From positions 12,854,976-12,918,975 of the forward strand of contig CM022665.1 of NCBI GenBank assembly GCA_012295275.1: 64,000 bases of DNA. The letters are read 5' to 3'. How positions within the stretch are numbered: position 1 is the first letter of the stretch; each line of letters begins with the position of its first letter. The notes under the pieces were generated by a model. It had not been told where the DNA came from and did no database searches. It worked only from the letters and a program-made list of their open reading frames with translations. This document shows positions 36,957 to 49,488 of the stretch, in pieces. The position numbers and the translations under genes were made by a program. The DNA comes from Chrysomallon squamiferum. Taxonomy: Eukaryota; Mollusca; Gastropoda; Neomphalida; Peltospiridae.

Positions 36957-37149
36957 TAGGTGACAGAGAGAGACAGAAGAAATACAGACTGGTTAACTCA
37001 AGCTAGCCGAAGCCAATGGCTGTTATTTCTTTTCATATGCATAGGTGCTATAACAGGTGGGGTTTTAGTCCAAGTTTTACTGGGTGAAAATAACCTGTTT
37101 ATACCCAATGACAAATATTTACAACAGGGAAGTGGAATAGAATAAATCA

Positions 37150-40100
37150 CCAAATCTTATGTCATAACTACAGAAGAACAATTACTTAGTGGCTGATATA
37201 AAAATATTTACATATATTAGTCACATATCATAAAATATATATGATTAAAAAAAAAAAAAAAATTAAAAAAAAAAATTGTTGTTAAAATGTTATTAGCAAC
37301 CCCAGCAACACAGTACTTCGTCAAATGAATGTTATAAATGTCACAGTATTTTAACAGCTCATTATTTTATGGCAGTGTCTCACAGTGAAATGCTGGTAGT
37401 TATAAAACAAAAGATACATTATGGAGAAACATATTCATGAACAATCAATATTGTAACCTAAAACTTTCTTTTGTTCACAAGAAAGATTTATGCTTAATGG
37501 CTTCATTTTCGTGATACTGTTTGTAGTAGTAACGAGTTCTGGTAAATCTTGGCTTTGCTATTATTTTACACAGTGAAGTATACAATCACTGTAAATTATA
37601 GTAATAATGAAATTTAATGGGAAACAAAATAGGTGGGTTGATGGAAATGTTATGTTAAGCCAGAAATTATTAACTAAAATGAATGGGAATTGTAAAATTA
37701 AAAACTATTAAATTTTTGATATGATTAACATAATTTATAAATATATTTTTGGTTATTTATCATTTGTTAAAAGTTTGCTTTGTTGGACACAATTAAATTT
37801 GTTTATTTGTCAACTATAATTCTGATTTAAAAGTAATATTTATAATGTGGATTACATTTGAATTTAAAATAAAAACAGATATACATCTATAAGAAATTAG
37901 ACTAGCTTTATACTGTAAAACATTTCTGAACTCAACAAATGTACTTACCGGTTTTACTTAAATCACTTTTTTTTCTGACACAGACACACACACTATCATT
38001 ATTTCAAACCAGTTTACAAATAAAAAAACACTGTCCATTATCAAATATACATTAAACAAAGACATTTTAATGCCTTTGTTTTCAATGTTGATTTTAGTTT
38101 GGGATCAATGCCTTCACTGGCTTTTGAAAAGTGAGCACTGTTTACAGTTCCAGAATTTTACCTGTTTTTTTTTTTTTTTTTTTTAAACTGACATGTACAC
38201 AGAACTCATACTAAGGATGAACAAGATTATTTGCTTCAATATTAATGAGCTATTATTAATTTCAAAACATTATTGCATTAATGTTTACAGTTTGTTTACA
38301 AAAGAAACCATGTCCAGGTGGTTTCCATGTGGGTGTATGCAAACAAACACAAACATAAATGGAAATCAAATCAACTTCCATTTGTTTAATTGTTTTTTGG
38401 TTTTTTTTTACCTTCTCTTTATATATTACAAGAGTAACAAACTGAATGTTTTTAATAAATGTATCTGATGCGTATTATTGAACAAAAATTAAAACAAGCT
38501 TTCTTATTAAGATGAAAGCAATAATGTGCTTTTGGCAACCCTTATTATCACTTTACCTAAATATTGTGGGATAAAACTCTACAATCATATTATTTTCACT
38601 TCACTGAATCAATAGTATTAACATGCTATGTGTTGCTTTGAACTTTATGTACTTTGGGTTTTTGCTGAGTTGTTGTTGTTGTTGCTGCCGTTACTTGGCA
38701 GGGCTGATGACTTACCATTTTACTTAATTTCAAAGTAGATCATAATCTACTTCAAAATAAGTATTAATAAAGAAATATCTAAACTGTGATGAGTAATTAA
38801 AACAGATTAAAAAAAATAGAAATAAAAATGAAAATAGACATTTTTTTTGTTATTGCAGTACATTTACTTACCTTTCTCTTAACATTGGTAAAGTTTAGTA
38901 GAAATTGTTTTGTGTAAATTCAGGATTTAATATGACCTGGGAAATACTTTTTTTTCATTTAAAAGAAAAATAAAATAAAAATAAAAGAAAAAAAACGAAG
39001 CCATTTCAGATACTTTATTCAGGAATAAACCAGGATGCATACAATGTAATCATAGACAAATGTATGCATCAAAGCCTTTTTTTGAATATTATCAGGGAAA
39101 ACAGTTAAAATAAACCGTGATTTATTAAAAAGAAAAAAAGAAAAAAGAAAAACAAGAAGAATAATAATAGTCTTGTTGATGTAAAAACATAAAAACAAAG
39201 GGAGAAAGGAAACAAATTGATAAAGACATGAAATAATTATTTTAAAAGTTTCTTACCAGAATCTGTAGAAATCTGAACTTGTAACTTTCACCTAGCAGTA
39301 AATCTGTTATCTGTGTATATGTATATATAGAGATCCAGGTGTGTGTTCATAAATAACAAACAGTGCACGCTGTAAGGCACTTTTGTATACTAATAATGGG
39401 TAACCTGAGTGAGACACCTTCAAATACCTAAGCATTTAATAATGTTCTGCCAACCACCATGCAGATTAGCACTGATTATGTGGATTAGTATGCAAATATG
39501 ATAATTTCTTTATGCTAACAATTTCAAGCTTAATGAACTGTGTTGTTATGTAAGCAATTAGTTTAATTGTCTAGGAAACGGCTGTGCAAATAAAAGCTAA
39601 TTAGCATGTTCTTCATACAAGCCTAATTAGTAATAAACAGGCTATACATTTTTTTTTTCTTTTTCAATCAAACAAAATCTGAATTATATTTTGGATGTGA
39701 AAAAGCTGAAGAATAATTATTAACTTAGTAAATTTATAAATAATATTAAAAATTTTATTTTTGAAATCCTATTCAAAATAATTATTGCAATTACTTAATG
39801 GCTGATATGGAGTTTTACATAATAGAAGGGGTAATGTTTTTTAAAGCAATAGTTCAAAAGTAATTCTATGAATATCCATATTTTAAATACATTTTTAACA
39901 AATAATTTATGAAAATTTAGACAGGAGACTCATTCTTTATAGAAATGTTGTAAATGCTGACTAATAAACTTTCCTAATGCTTAATAAAAATAACAATTTT
40001 ATATAATTAGTGTGATAGGTGTATTAAAAATTAATCTTCCACCAAAAATGCAGTTACATAAAAACAGAAAATACCTATACACATTACTGCTTTTATTACT

Positions 40101-40190
40101 GTACCAGTATGATATTCATTAATTTAGTTAGGCATCTGAGTGTATTTATATTTACTCATTACCAATTAGATATTACTGTATTTGTCAGAT
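37150..40190. other. Upstream/intergenic AT-rich DNA
   Basis: No gene is recognisable. It contains poly(A) and poly(T) runs (37248-37276, 38167-38184). The only structured part is the homeodomain/POU site cluster at 39380-39650. Confidence 0.6.
39380..39650. promoter_or_regulatory. Candidate enhancer: homeodomain and POU site cluster
   Basis: A perfect octamer ATGCAAAT at 39490-39497 is followed within 150 bp by AGCAATTAG, TTTAATTG, GCTAATTAGC and CCTAATTAG, with CAGATTAGC and GGATTAG just before it. Sites of this type are common in AT-rich DNA, but the clustering and lack of simple repeats are notable. It lies 3 kb upstream of Tubby exon 1. Confidence 0.35.
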
Positions 40191-40191
40191 A

Positions 40192-40908
40192 CAGTAATAC
40201 CTCAGTTTAATGATATAATCCGTTCCAAATTTCTAATCGTTAAGTAGGAGACTAATTTAAATGTACTGCTTTAGCACATATGACAGCTTGAGTCATAGGC
40301 TTGTTTAATTGTTGAGTTTGATAACTTATCCATACTGACAAAAGTTTTTCCATGTGAGGAATGAAACTGATCATTTCTTTTTTTTCGTACCCTTGTAGAA
40401 TGCAAGGAGTGAGTTCTTTTAATCTCATTCAATTACTTTTCTTTATCCTTAATATTTTCAATACAGTTGACTGACACAAACAAAATTTTGCAGCTAAGTC
40501 TTTAATGAATTTACTGGTTTTGTGTTCATTTAAAATATTGTATTTTGTTTCTAAAGTTATTGTTTTCCATTTTTTTTTTTTATCATCAGCATTCACGGGT
40601 TTACTATGTATTTGTTTTGACATACTGGAAGGGTAAATTATAAAAGTGTTAAGTCTAAATGAAAGCAGAAGAGAAGAGAAAATCTGAATGCCACAAGCAT
40701 GTATGACATCTGCATGTCAACTGATCAACACAGCTGAGGCAAGATTTAGTGCATGACTGAACAAAAAACAAATGAAAGACAACAAAAAATGGATTTATAC
40801 ACATGCATTGTACCCATTTATTTTGAGCAATTAACTATTAAATTTCTATTTATATAATTTGTAAAAAAATATTGTTACAGTGGGAGGTCATTAAGTGAAG
40901 TATTACTC
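40192..40908 (-). mobile_element. pogo/Tigger-type Tc1-mariner remnant with TIRs
   Basis: The left TIR CAGTAATACCTCAGTTTAAT and the reversed right TIR GAGTAATACTTCACTTAATG are imperfect copies, each bordered by TA, the family's target duplication. The 717-bp body carries pieces of a CENP-B/Tigger transposase on the minus strand. It is an internally deleted, inactive copy. Confidence 0.85.
40240..40623 (-). pseudogene. Decayed Tigger-like transposase fragment
   Basis: The 64-residue frame at 40623-40429 (WKTITLETKYNILNEHKTSK, then FIKDLAAKFCLCQSTVLKIL) is the CENP-B/pogo N-terminal helix-turn-helix. After a stop and a frame change it resumes near 40380-40250 with MEKLLSVWI and PMTQAVICAKAVHL, matching the second DNA-binding part of Tigger proteins (MEKLLxxWIxDQ...QAxxxAKA). 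The DDE catalytic domain is missing. Confidence 0.82.
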
Positions 40909-42622
40909 TATTCACATTTTCAAGTGTTATTACTTTATAATACTAGATTAAAATTTACATTATATCTTATCACTGGCTATTACTGTATACATCAGAAATA
41001 CCTTTATTCTTTATGGTTATTAGAATTAGATATTTTATACATCACAGCGTGGATGTTAATTTTTCATTATCTTATAAACTGATCTTTACAGTTTACTGTT
41101 TTATTAGTTATGATTTCTTAATTAAATCAGATCAAATATATATTTATATAGCAATGCTGGTCTAAATCCAAGCAGTAGAATAGCAGTTTGGTCATTTCAT
41201 CAAAAAACAATAATAAATGCAAAGAATACACCTTAAAATTAACTGAGGAACATGTTACACACACACACACATATGATCTGAAGGAAAGTGAAATATATCA
41301 GTATTATTTAATTTTAATTTTTATTCATGGAGAGTGGTGCTAATGTTTTTTTTTTCAAATTTTTTTTTTTTCCATTTTAAAAGCTACACTATTTAGTTTA
41401 TTAATATAAAATAATTACACTTACTTTTCTATCAAAGAAAAATTCTTTTCATTTGTTTAGAAGCCTGAAATTGAGTGTCAAATGTCTTTTCTGGCACGGT
41501 GCTCTAGGAAATCTGGAAGTAAAAAAGAATAATTAAAAATAAATGATATTGTTCTCAACAGGGTGGTCTCAAAATGATATTTTAAGTTTTTGTTGTCAGA
41601 AAAAGTGTTATCAGCCTGCCATATCACAAGTCCAGTGGTGAAATGACAAAACAATTGTATTTGAACATTTTCTATCTGCATTATTTTATTATCATACTTT
41701 GATATGAAAGATAATAGGTTACCCAACATGTAAAATAACTTGGAAACAAAAAGCATTCTGTTTTAGACTATTCATACTGACACAAGTACACTTTAAAATA
41801 CATGTATTAAATATTAATGGTTATTAATCAATAATGATGATAATGATGATAATAATAATAATAATAATGGAAAGCAGACACTTCAGCCTTTGATAAACCA
41901 GACAGAAACTGAAATATATAATAGTGTAAAGCAACACTACATTAACGAGAAATGACCCAGCAAACATATTCAGCACTGTTAACATGAAAACAGCTTCCAC
42001 TGTATGTTTGTGGCAGATATTTTCAATGAATTTAATACTATTTTATTTGTTCTTTTTTTTAAAATGTTAGGTATCAAGTAAATATATAATCTGTAATGAC
42101 AGAAAAATCATTGAACTGAAACATTTAAAAAAACAAAACAAAAACAACAACAACAACAACACACACACCTTAAAAGGATTTTGAATTACTGTGGATTGCT
42201 GCATCAACAATTAGTCACATTTAGCAATCACTACATTTTACCTTTGTCATTAAACATCTATTTTATGTCCACTTTTAGCAGCTGTATTTAAAAATTGATA
42301 TGGATATACACATAAATACCAGTGATGGAAATTAATGGTAATGTTGATTCCGTATAATATATATCTATCTACCTATATATGTTAAACAGAAAAGAATAAT
42401 TTAATTAAAAATTAAAAGCATCCCAATGCTAATATCTGTTTTTGACATGGTTTTCAGAGGGAGAATTAAAAGCAAAATTTAGATTTATTATTTAAACCTT
42501 ATATAAAGAAAGTTAAAAGGACATCTGTTCTATATTCTACAGATTGCTTATAAAATATTAAAGCTTCTATTACATATATTTTTCAACTGACAAATATGGC
42601 TTGATAAATAAAATCAATATAT

Positions 42623-42769
42623 CTAAATGTAAATAAAATCTACAAAGGCCTTACCAACTGTAAATACAAACAGCAAAGGCCTATCCCAAAGTATATAGCA
42701 TCTGCACAGACCTATACTGAAGTAAATAAAATCAGTACAGGCCTATTCAGTTGTAGATAAAACTGATGA
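42623..42769. repeat. Degenerate minisatellite, period about 31-33 bp
   Basis: Four to five diverged copies of a unit like AACTGTAAATAAAATCAGTA followed by CAGGCCTATYC. The GGCCTA core recurs near 42648, 42678, 42710 (as GACCTA) and 42741. Confidence 0.7.
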
Positions 42770-44404
42770 AAGTAGTAAAATAATAATTAAAAAAATATAA
42801 TAATAAAAATTAAATGCTAACAATCTGTGAAGCTTTACTAATACACAACTTGTAACCATCACAACAATCAAAGGTTTTCTTTTTTAACTGACAAAGAACA
42901 ATAACAGCACAGCAGACACAACTGGGCAGTATAATAATCAATATATGTGATGTGGATCTAATATGTTTTCCAGCTACCTGAGCATCTCTTTTTATTCTTG
43001 TACAAAATAATCAATCCAATGATATATATATATAAAAGTAAATACATTTTTTCACAACCGACAATAAAATGCCATCCATATATTCACAACAGTAAAGTAA
43101 TAAGACAGTGAGGAAAAAAAAAACCAAACACACGCATATATATACATATATAAACCAGGAAAAAAAAAAAAAAAAAAACGTAATTAGTTTGGTAAAACAC
43201 ATAACTCAGTATATATTCATATTTAGATGATTTAACAATTTCATATCCCCAGTACAAACAGTATTTATCTGTGCAAGTTCTTATTTCAAATATATATTTT
43301 CAAATATATATTTTAAAGAAATGTTTGGCAGTTTTATTTCCCTAACTCCTTCACAAATACTTAAAAATTCAATAAAATATGGTAAATGTAAAAAAAAAAA
43401 AAAAAAACAACCACCACCAAACATTTAATATTTATTCAGTATGTAATAGTTTTGATACCCAACTATTAACCTCAGTAATTCAGATACCAGATCAAATTTT
43501 TACAATTATTAACAATAAACCATATATACTGTCCTTATAAAAAGTAATCTAACAAAGAAATTAATAACTACTAACCTGTTAGAGAAAGGGGGGAAAAAAC
43601 AACAACACACAAAACAATATAGAAATTGTGAAAATGATAAAATGTTACAACTTTTAATATTTTTTTACATTAAGTAAACAATGAAGTTTCAAATCTGAAC
43701 TCTACTTACAAGTCAGGTTTTCTTTATCAAATTTAGTAAATCCGTTTGTGTTACAGCTGGTTATTTTCTTGTAAGATGTATAGTTTCTATCAAATTACGA
43801 TTTACAAGGTATGACTTGTACAAGAATGAAATCTACTGCTTCCAATAAGGTGAGCCACAATGAAGCTAATGAACTGATTTGCTTGTCATTATCAATTTAA
43901 TCGAGAAGGAGATCAATAAATGATATATTAACACTGTATGACATACAAGATTGCTACATGCCATATTGCACTGATGAAACAAAAAAAAAAGAAAAGAAAG
44001 TCTCAACATACTTTTAAGAGCACAGTGAAATTAATCAGGGTCAAACTCTTGAATTAATGATGTGTTATAGATTTTTGGAGTATTCTATTTTTTTATCTTT
44101 TCTAATTGAATGCAGTCCTAAAACATTTGCCTCTGTATGTCAAAATGTATTAAATCACTGTTGCACAACTCAACAAATAATTCTGTGAATTATATTTTGT
44201 TTTTGTCCCCTGATCTATTTCTTGTTCCAATAGGTACTGGTATGTACTGTCCTGTCTGTGAGGAAGTGTACATAAACAACCCTTTTGTACATTATTAAAA
44301 AAAAAGAAAAAAAAAAAAAAGAATGTTTCTTTTGAAGAATGTATCACAATTACCACTGAAAAGAAAATTTAGTTAGTGTGTTTTGCTGGTGTCATTAAAT
44401 ACAA

Positions 44405-44420
44405 TATATATGTGTGTATA

Positions 44421-44497
<77 letters not shown>

Positions 44498-44538
44498 ATA
44501 TATGTATATGTATATGTATATATACATATATATATATA
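44405..44538. repeat. (TATATG)n microsatellite
   Basis: About 130 bp of TATATG hexamers flanked by TA and TG variants. Confidence 0.95.
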
Positions 44539-46572
44539 GTTTAATATTAATCTGATCACATCAAGATATTATACTATATTAAATATTTTTAGAAGGATAT
44601 ATGCATGCACATACACACAGTTCTATGATATCTAACAAATACAAAGGCATTTTACTGCTGTTAAAAATATACATTATCACATCAAATATTTCTATAAAGT
44701 GTACAAAAAGGTTAGTGTTAACAGAAAAGCTGTTCAACAAATGACAGGCATATTGTTTACTTTCCTTATAGAAACAGTCACTACTCAACAAATGATTAAT
44801 TAGTTTTTGTTTTTTATGACTGTAAGGTCAATATTTGTCTATCCTTTATATTTGGTTCGGAACAATAACTTTCACCAGCTTTATAAGATAAGGTGTTCCT
44901 GAAATAACAGACTGTCAATTTTGTGTTCAGACTGTACACCTGAAATACTGTCAACATTTTCCCAAACTACTTTCTGCTTTGTTATTTTTTAAATTTTTTC
45001 TTTTACAGTGATGACAAATCCAATACATTTTCAAAATGAAATAATAACTATTTATTTTTTTAATTTAAATTTGAAACAGTACAGGTTGGAAATATTTATT
45101 GAATTGATAAAATAATATGTACAGATACTTTAATAATCAGTAGTAGTCCACAGATAAGATATTACTATAAAAATGCAATTCATATTTGAAATTATATGTT
45201 TTGTCCACATTTTGTAAGAATACATTTTCAGTAACATAATGCTCCCATGTTTTGGTTTTATTAGTAATATTTGGTTGTTAATGCTTTTGCCTGAGGTTTC
45301 AGTTTGTAATATCAGAATCTGAAATTATGAATCAAGATTAATATGCTAAAATAATGCTGCCTTAAACTTAGTAATTAACTTGTATTAAGTAATGTCAGTT
45401 TCACTGTAACAGTGACAGCATGAGTGAATGTTGGTTATACAACAATTATAACTGATACATATCTCATATTTTTAAATGCTTAAAATATTATATAATTTAA
45501 AAATAAAAAGCTTAAAAGTCATATTTAAAACAAACAAATTTATTGTTATGATGCAACTGTTCAAAAATAACACAGAAATATTGAACTTTCCCTACATATT
45601 TCAATACTGTACATAAAGGTTGATATTCAATATTAATTTCAAAATTCCACAACTTTTCCTCATCTTAGCTTCAGTTTTCCCCTACTGAATGAATGCACTG
45701 AAACAACCATTATTATCTTTATGTCATTACAGCTGTTTCTTAATTGCCACAAAATATTTCCATGAAAGAAAAAGCAGGTACTATTTGAAAAGGGTGTACT
45801 CTGCTGCATCATGCAATTTGTGAAAAGCACACATTCAAGCCGACTTGATTCAGCTAGTGTTATAAAAACTGAATAGCCACCAAAACCAGATTGTAATTTA
45901 AACTACTTTTTTCTTCTCATACATGTTTTCTGCCCTCACTTGTCCTGTTTTTATTTTTCTCTGGAAGATACATTTATATATTTTTCTCTTTTATTAATCA
46001 CCACATTTGTGTGAAGCCTTGCATAATGTCATGCAACTTCAAAACATTCCAATAAGTTTTTAATAATTAAGTTTATAACACTGTATGTGTGGAATTATTA
46101 TTTTGAAATAAGCAAATGTTATATTCAAAACAAACAAATTCATTGTTTAAAATATATATTTTATAAATCAACTGAAATAGTTTACAGGAATAGCACATTT
46201 TTATATTTCATTTTTTTTTTTTTTTGGTATTAGCTGAAAACAGGATATTCAAGTTGTTAAGGTCCAGTAGTACATGATAGAAACATTCGAAATAACAAAT
46301 AATTTCATAGAACTCTATGAGCACAGAGCTACAGGATCTGTGTCTGCTCTGAAATGATTGCCAAAGAAACTGTTTAATCAAGAAATAAAATAAACAGAAG
46401 CTTCTGATTTTTGTATCCATGATGGGACCAGCACTGCACTGTTGTAAATGGCAATATAAAAAAAAAAAAAAAAAATTTGTAAAATAAATTATCATATATT
46501 ATGAACTATTACATTTTAAAGATTGTATTGCTTTAAAAAAAATAAAAATAAAAATATATATATATATATATA

Positions 46573-47223
46573 TAGTGGTAACTTAACTAACAAATTAAAT
46601 TTCGTTCTGTGGCTGAGCTCACAAGTCTAGTTGCTTGTATATCAAATCAATTTTTCCAACTGAAATACCATTAATCAGTTCCAGCCCCTAAAAAACCACC
46701 CCAGTTTTTTGTAATGTGTTTTTAAATAAGAAAAATGTATTTATAAATGACAAATATTGTATAAAAACAAAATAAAAGTGGTTTTGTAAAGTGTACAGGG
46801 TTAGGGTTTCATGGACAGAGATCTGCAGCTTAGAAATTATTTTAATGCCTTTGGCTAGAGTTATGGCCTTAATTGACTCATTCTGCTTCAGTATGGTACG
46901 TATCGTTGACATACTACGCTTGTACTGCATAGCCAAGTACTACACATACCTTGCTCATGTTTTCTATGATTTCATGCTTTAATTCAATGGACATCATCTG
47001 CTTCCAGAGATGCTTCCACGGTGAGGTAAACCAAGTAAATGAATGAGACGCGGGATGCTGGGTGGATGTTGTGTTGTTTGTTGCGCCAACTAGCAGCAGC
47101 ATATCTGAAGCTTGCTTGTAACTTGGATTTTGGCTCACAACTCAAAGCACAAAATTGACTGGTTGACTGCTCGTAACTCAGAAAACGTGTCCGTTGGTGC
47201 ACTTGTAAGTCAAGGAACCACTT
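46573..47223 (-). mobile_element. Second pogo/Tigger-type Tc1-mariner remnant
   Basis: The left end TAGTGGTAACTTAACTAAC and the reversed right end AAGTGGTTCCTTGACTTAC are diverged copies of a CAGTGGTACCTTGACTTAC-type terminus, each bordered by TA. Further inside, both ends continue with the GAGTTACGAGC-like subterminal motif of such elements. The body is 651 bp with a broken transposase start. Its TIRs differ from those of the element at 40.2 kb, so this is a separate family and insertion. Confidence 0.8.
46790..46995 (-). pseudogene. Frameshifted Tigger/CENP-B transposase N-terminus
   Basis: One frame reads SIELKHEIIEN (around 46990-46958) and another continues RSMSTIRTILKQNESIKAIT, then LAKGIKIISKLQISVHE. 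Together they match the CENP-B-type helix-turn-helix (KxxIIExxE...STICTILKxKExIK...). At least one frameshift; no catalytic domain remains. Confidence 0.75.
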
Positions 47224-47229
47224 TATTTA

Positions 47230-48340
47230 TAAATTTATTTTTATTTATTTATTCACATTTATTTTTCGGAAAGTCACATTTTTTTTATGATGGAGTTAAA
47301 AAAAAAAAAGGAATAATAATACAAAATATATATATGTCTGATGATCAGTGGTAATGTTTCTATTACACCTGCATACAATTATAATAACCAATCTTTCAGT
47401 ACCAGTCTAATGTCAACAAGTTGGAATAAGTTGAATTTTATTACTGCCAGTACCAGAGTGTACAATGTTTGTTTTGATGGTTTTTAAGTGTTTCATATCC
47501 CTAACAATCCATATAATGGTGAGGCAGCCATTTTTTATTCCTCAAATAGCATGTGCAGAGGAAATAGCTGCCAGGGCTTCAATTTAAAAAATGAATAGAA
47601 GAAAAAGAAAATAGAAATAATTTATTTTAATGAATTGTCATGAAGGACAATGCAGACTTTCATTTATTTTATTTAACAAATTACAATGTGTAGTCTCACT
47701 CAATATTAAAGCAAACATAGAATTAAAAAAAAAAGAAAAAAAAAAGGTTTAATCTGTGACAACTGCATTTTATTTCTAGGACATATAAACTGAATTCATT
47801 TTATAAACCATCATTTTAAAATATGTTTTAATGCTATTCATTAAAGGCTCTTCTTTCGTAAAACAAAATATAATCCATACATTGAACTTCATGCATCAGC
47901 AGGCTTGTTAAAACCTTGGATGGAAATATAAGAAAATATGAATGAAAGCTTCCTAACTCTGCTTTGGGAGTTTTTATTATTATTATTATTTTTTTTTTTT
48001 TTTTTTTTTTATTATTATATATATATAGTTGTTGTGTTTTTTTTTTTAATACAATACTTTAAATGACAGTAATGTAATAGTAAAATATCCACAAAATTTT
48101 TAGCTTTTGTCTTTTTATTAGTATTTTTTATAATTTAAAGTAATGGTTAAAATGTTTTAAAAATATCTATAATAATAATCTAAAGCTGTAAAGTGCAATG
48201 GTTGAATATAATGATAACCTTATGATTAAATTTAAAGTTTATTAAATAATAATTATTGTAGATCAAATATTCTGATAAAAATAAATAATCTTTATAAATT
48301 AACTAAATAATAATTGTATTTCAATTATGTTTTGTATTTG
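47230..48340. other. Intergenic AT-rich DNA
   Basis: No gene seen. Contains TTTA repeats, a poly(A) run and an (ATT)n/poly(T) block near 47975-48010. Confidence 0.6.
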
Positions 48341-48349
48341 GAACATAAA

Positions 48350-48780
48350 TCGAAATAGTAACGTAAAAAACAAAACAAATTCAAGCAATTCATAAAGGCA
48401 AAAATCGGTTAACAATCGGAAGTGATCATACACGATAGAGCGTGCATAACGACAAGAATGAACTCGATTCCGGCAACGTATATTAAGTTTATACAGTGTA
48501 AAACAGATAATTACATGGCATACAGATCAGCAAAAATATCTACTAAATACTACAGTTCATGTTCATGACCCAATTTTTGTTTCTGATTTACATTACCTGC
48601 AGCAGTAGAATCAACTGAAAACAAACAAAGTATGTACAACAACAAAAGAAGTCCGCGGCGATGTTATTTGTATATTTTGATTGGATAAAAATTGGCTCTA
48701 AGCGACTTCGCCACCTGGCGACAATGCCATTCAAGTTATACTCAACAATAAAATAAAAGCTACATTTAAACAAAACAAAA
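48350..48780 (-). promoter_or_regulatory. Candidate promoter / first-exon region, possibly distal Tubby promoter
   Basis: CpG-richer island-like patch in CpG-poor DNA. Minus-strand features in order: an inverted repeat TCGCCA-CC-TGGCGA (48708-48721), tandem CCAAT boxes (AGCCAATTTTTATCCAATC, about 48672-48696), CGCCGCGG, then a donor CTGCAG before GTAATG, with the exon ending at 48597. An ETS-like CGGAAGTG lies at 48417-48424. The next minus-strand acceptor in use downstream would be that of Tubby exon 1. The link is inferred. Confidence 0.4.
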
Positions 48781-49364
48781 CAACAAAAAATGAAAGCTAA
48801 AACAGTGCTAACTGATTACCTTTGATGTGCCTAAATTATTTTAATGGAAGTTAAAGTGCATTAAATCTGTATATGGTACAGATTTTGTTAATCATCATTA
48901 TTATAATTTACAGACTATTATATTTGTAACATTCAGATAACGTGCACTCTGGTATTAATTAATAAATAAAAACATAACGATGCCTTTATAGAGCAAAAGT
49001 AAGTATAAAAATTAATAATAATAAAATAAATAAATAAACAGAAAATACAATATTAAAAAATACAATAATAAAAAAAAAATTAATGAATGGATGAATGGAT
49101 AAATGAATAAATAAATAATTAGAAAACCACTTTTGGGGACCATGTTTCAAACTATGTCATCATTGATGCATCAAATGGGCCATTTTTATGACTAATGTAT
49201 CAAAACTCTATGCTTTCCTAGCTATGGTGAAATAATTATAAAATATTCTCATAATCATTAAAAGTAATTAACTTTATAAAAACACTCAAGACATTTCTTT
49301 ATTATTACAAAAACTATTTAATAGTAGCTAATATAATGTATTGGAACATCATCAAATCTTCAGG

Positions 49365-49400
<36 letters not shown>

Positions 49401-49454
49401 ATATGCACTACTGAATACTTTTAATTAATTATATATTAAAATTATCTTTCCAAC

Positions 49455-49488
<34 letters not shown>

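Larger units (their letters stand above)
40910..46572. other. Intergenic AT-rich DNA between the two Tigger remnants
   Basis: No gene. It holds a degenerate minisatellite (42623-42769), a TATATG array (44405-44538), AAT and poly(A) runs, and a 27-bp direct repeat pair at 45521 and 46121 (two differences, offset exactly 600 bp). The rest is unique A/T-rich sequence without assignable function. Confidence 0.6.

Noticed and set aside
36960-37145. 61-codon plus-strand frame with a hydrophobic stretch
   Set aside because: Short, no splice or promoter context, and lies in the likely upstream region of the minus-strand Tubby gene.
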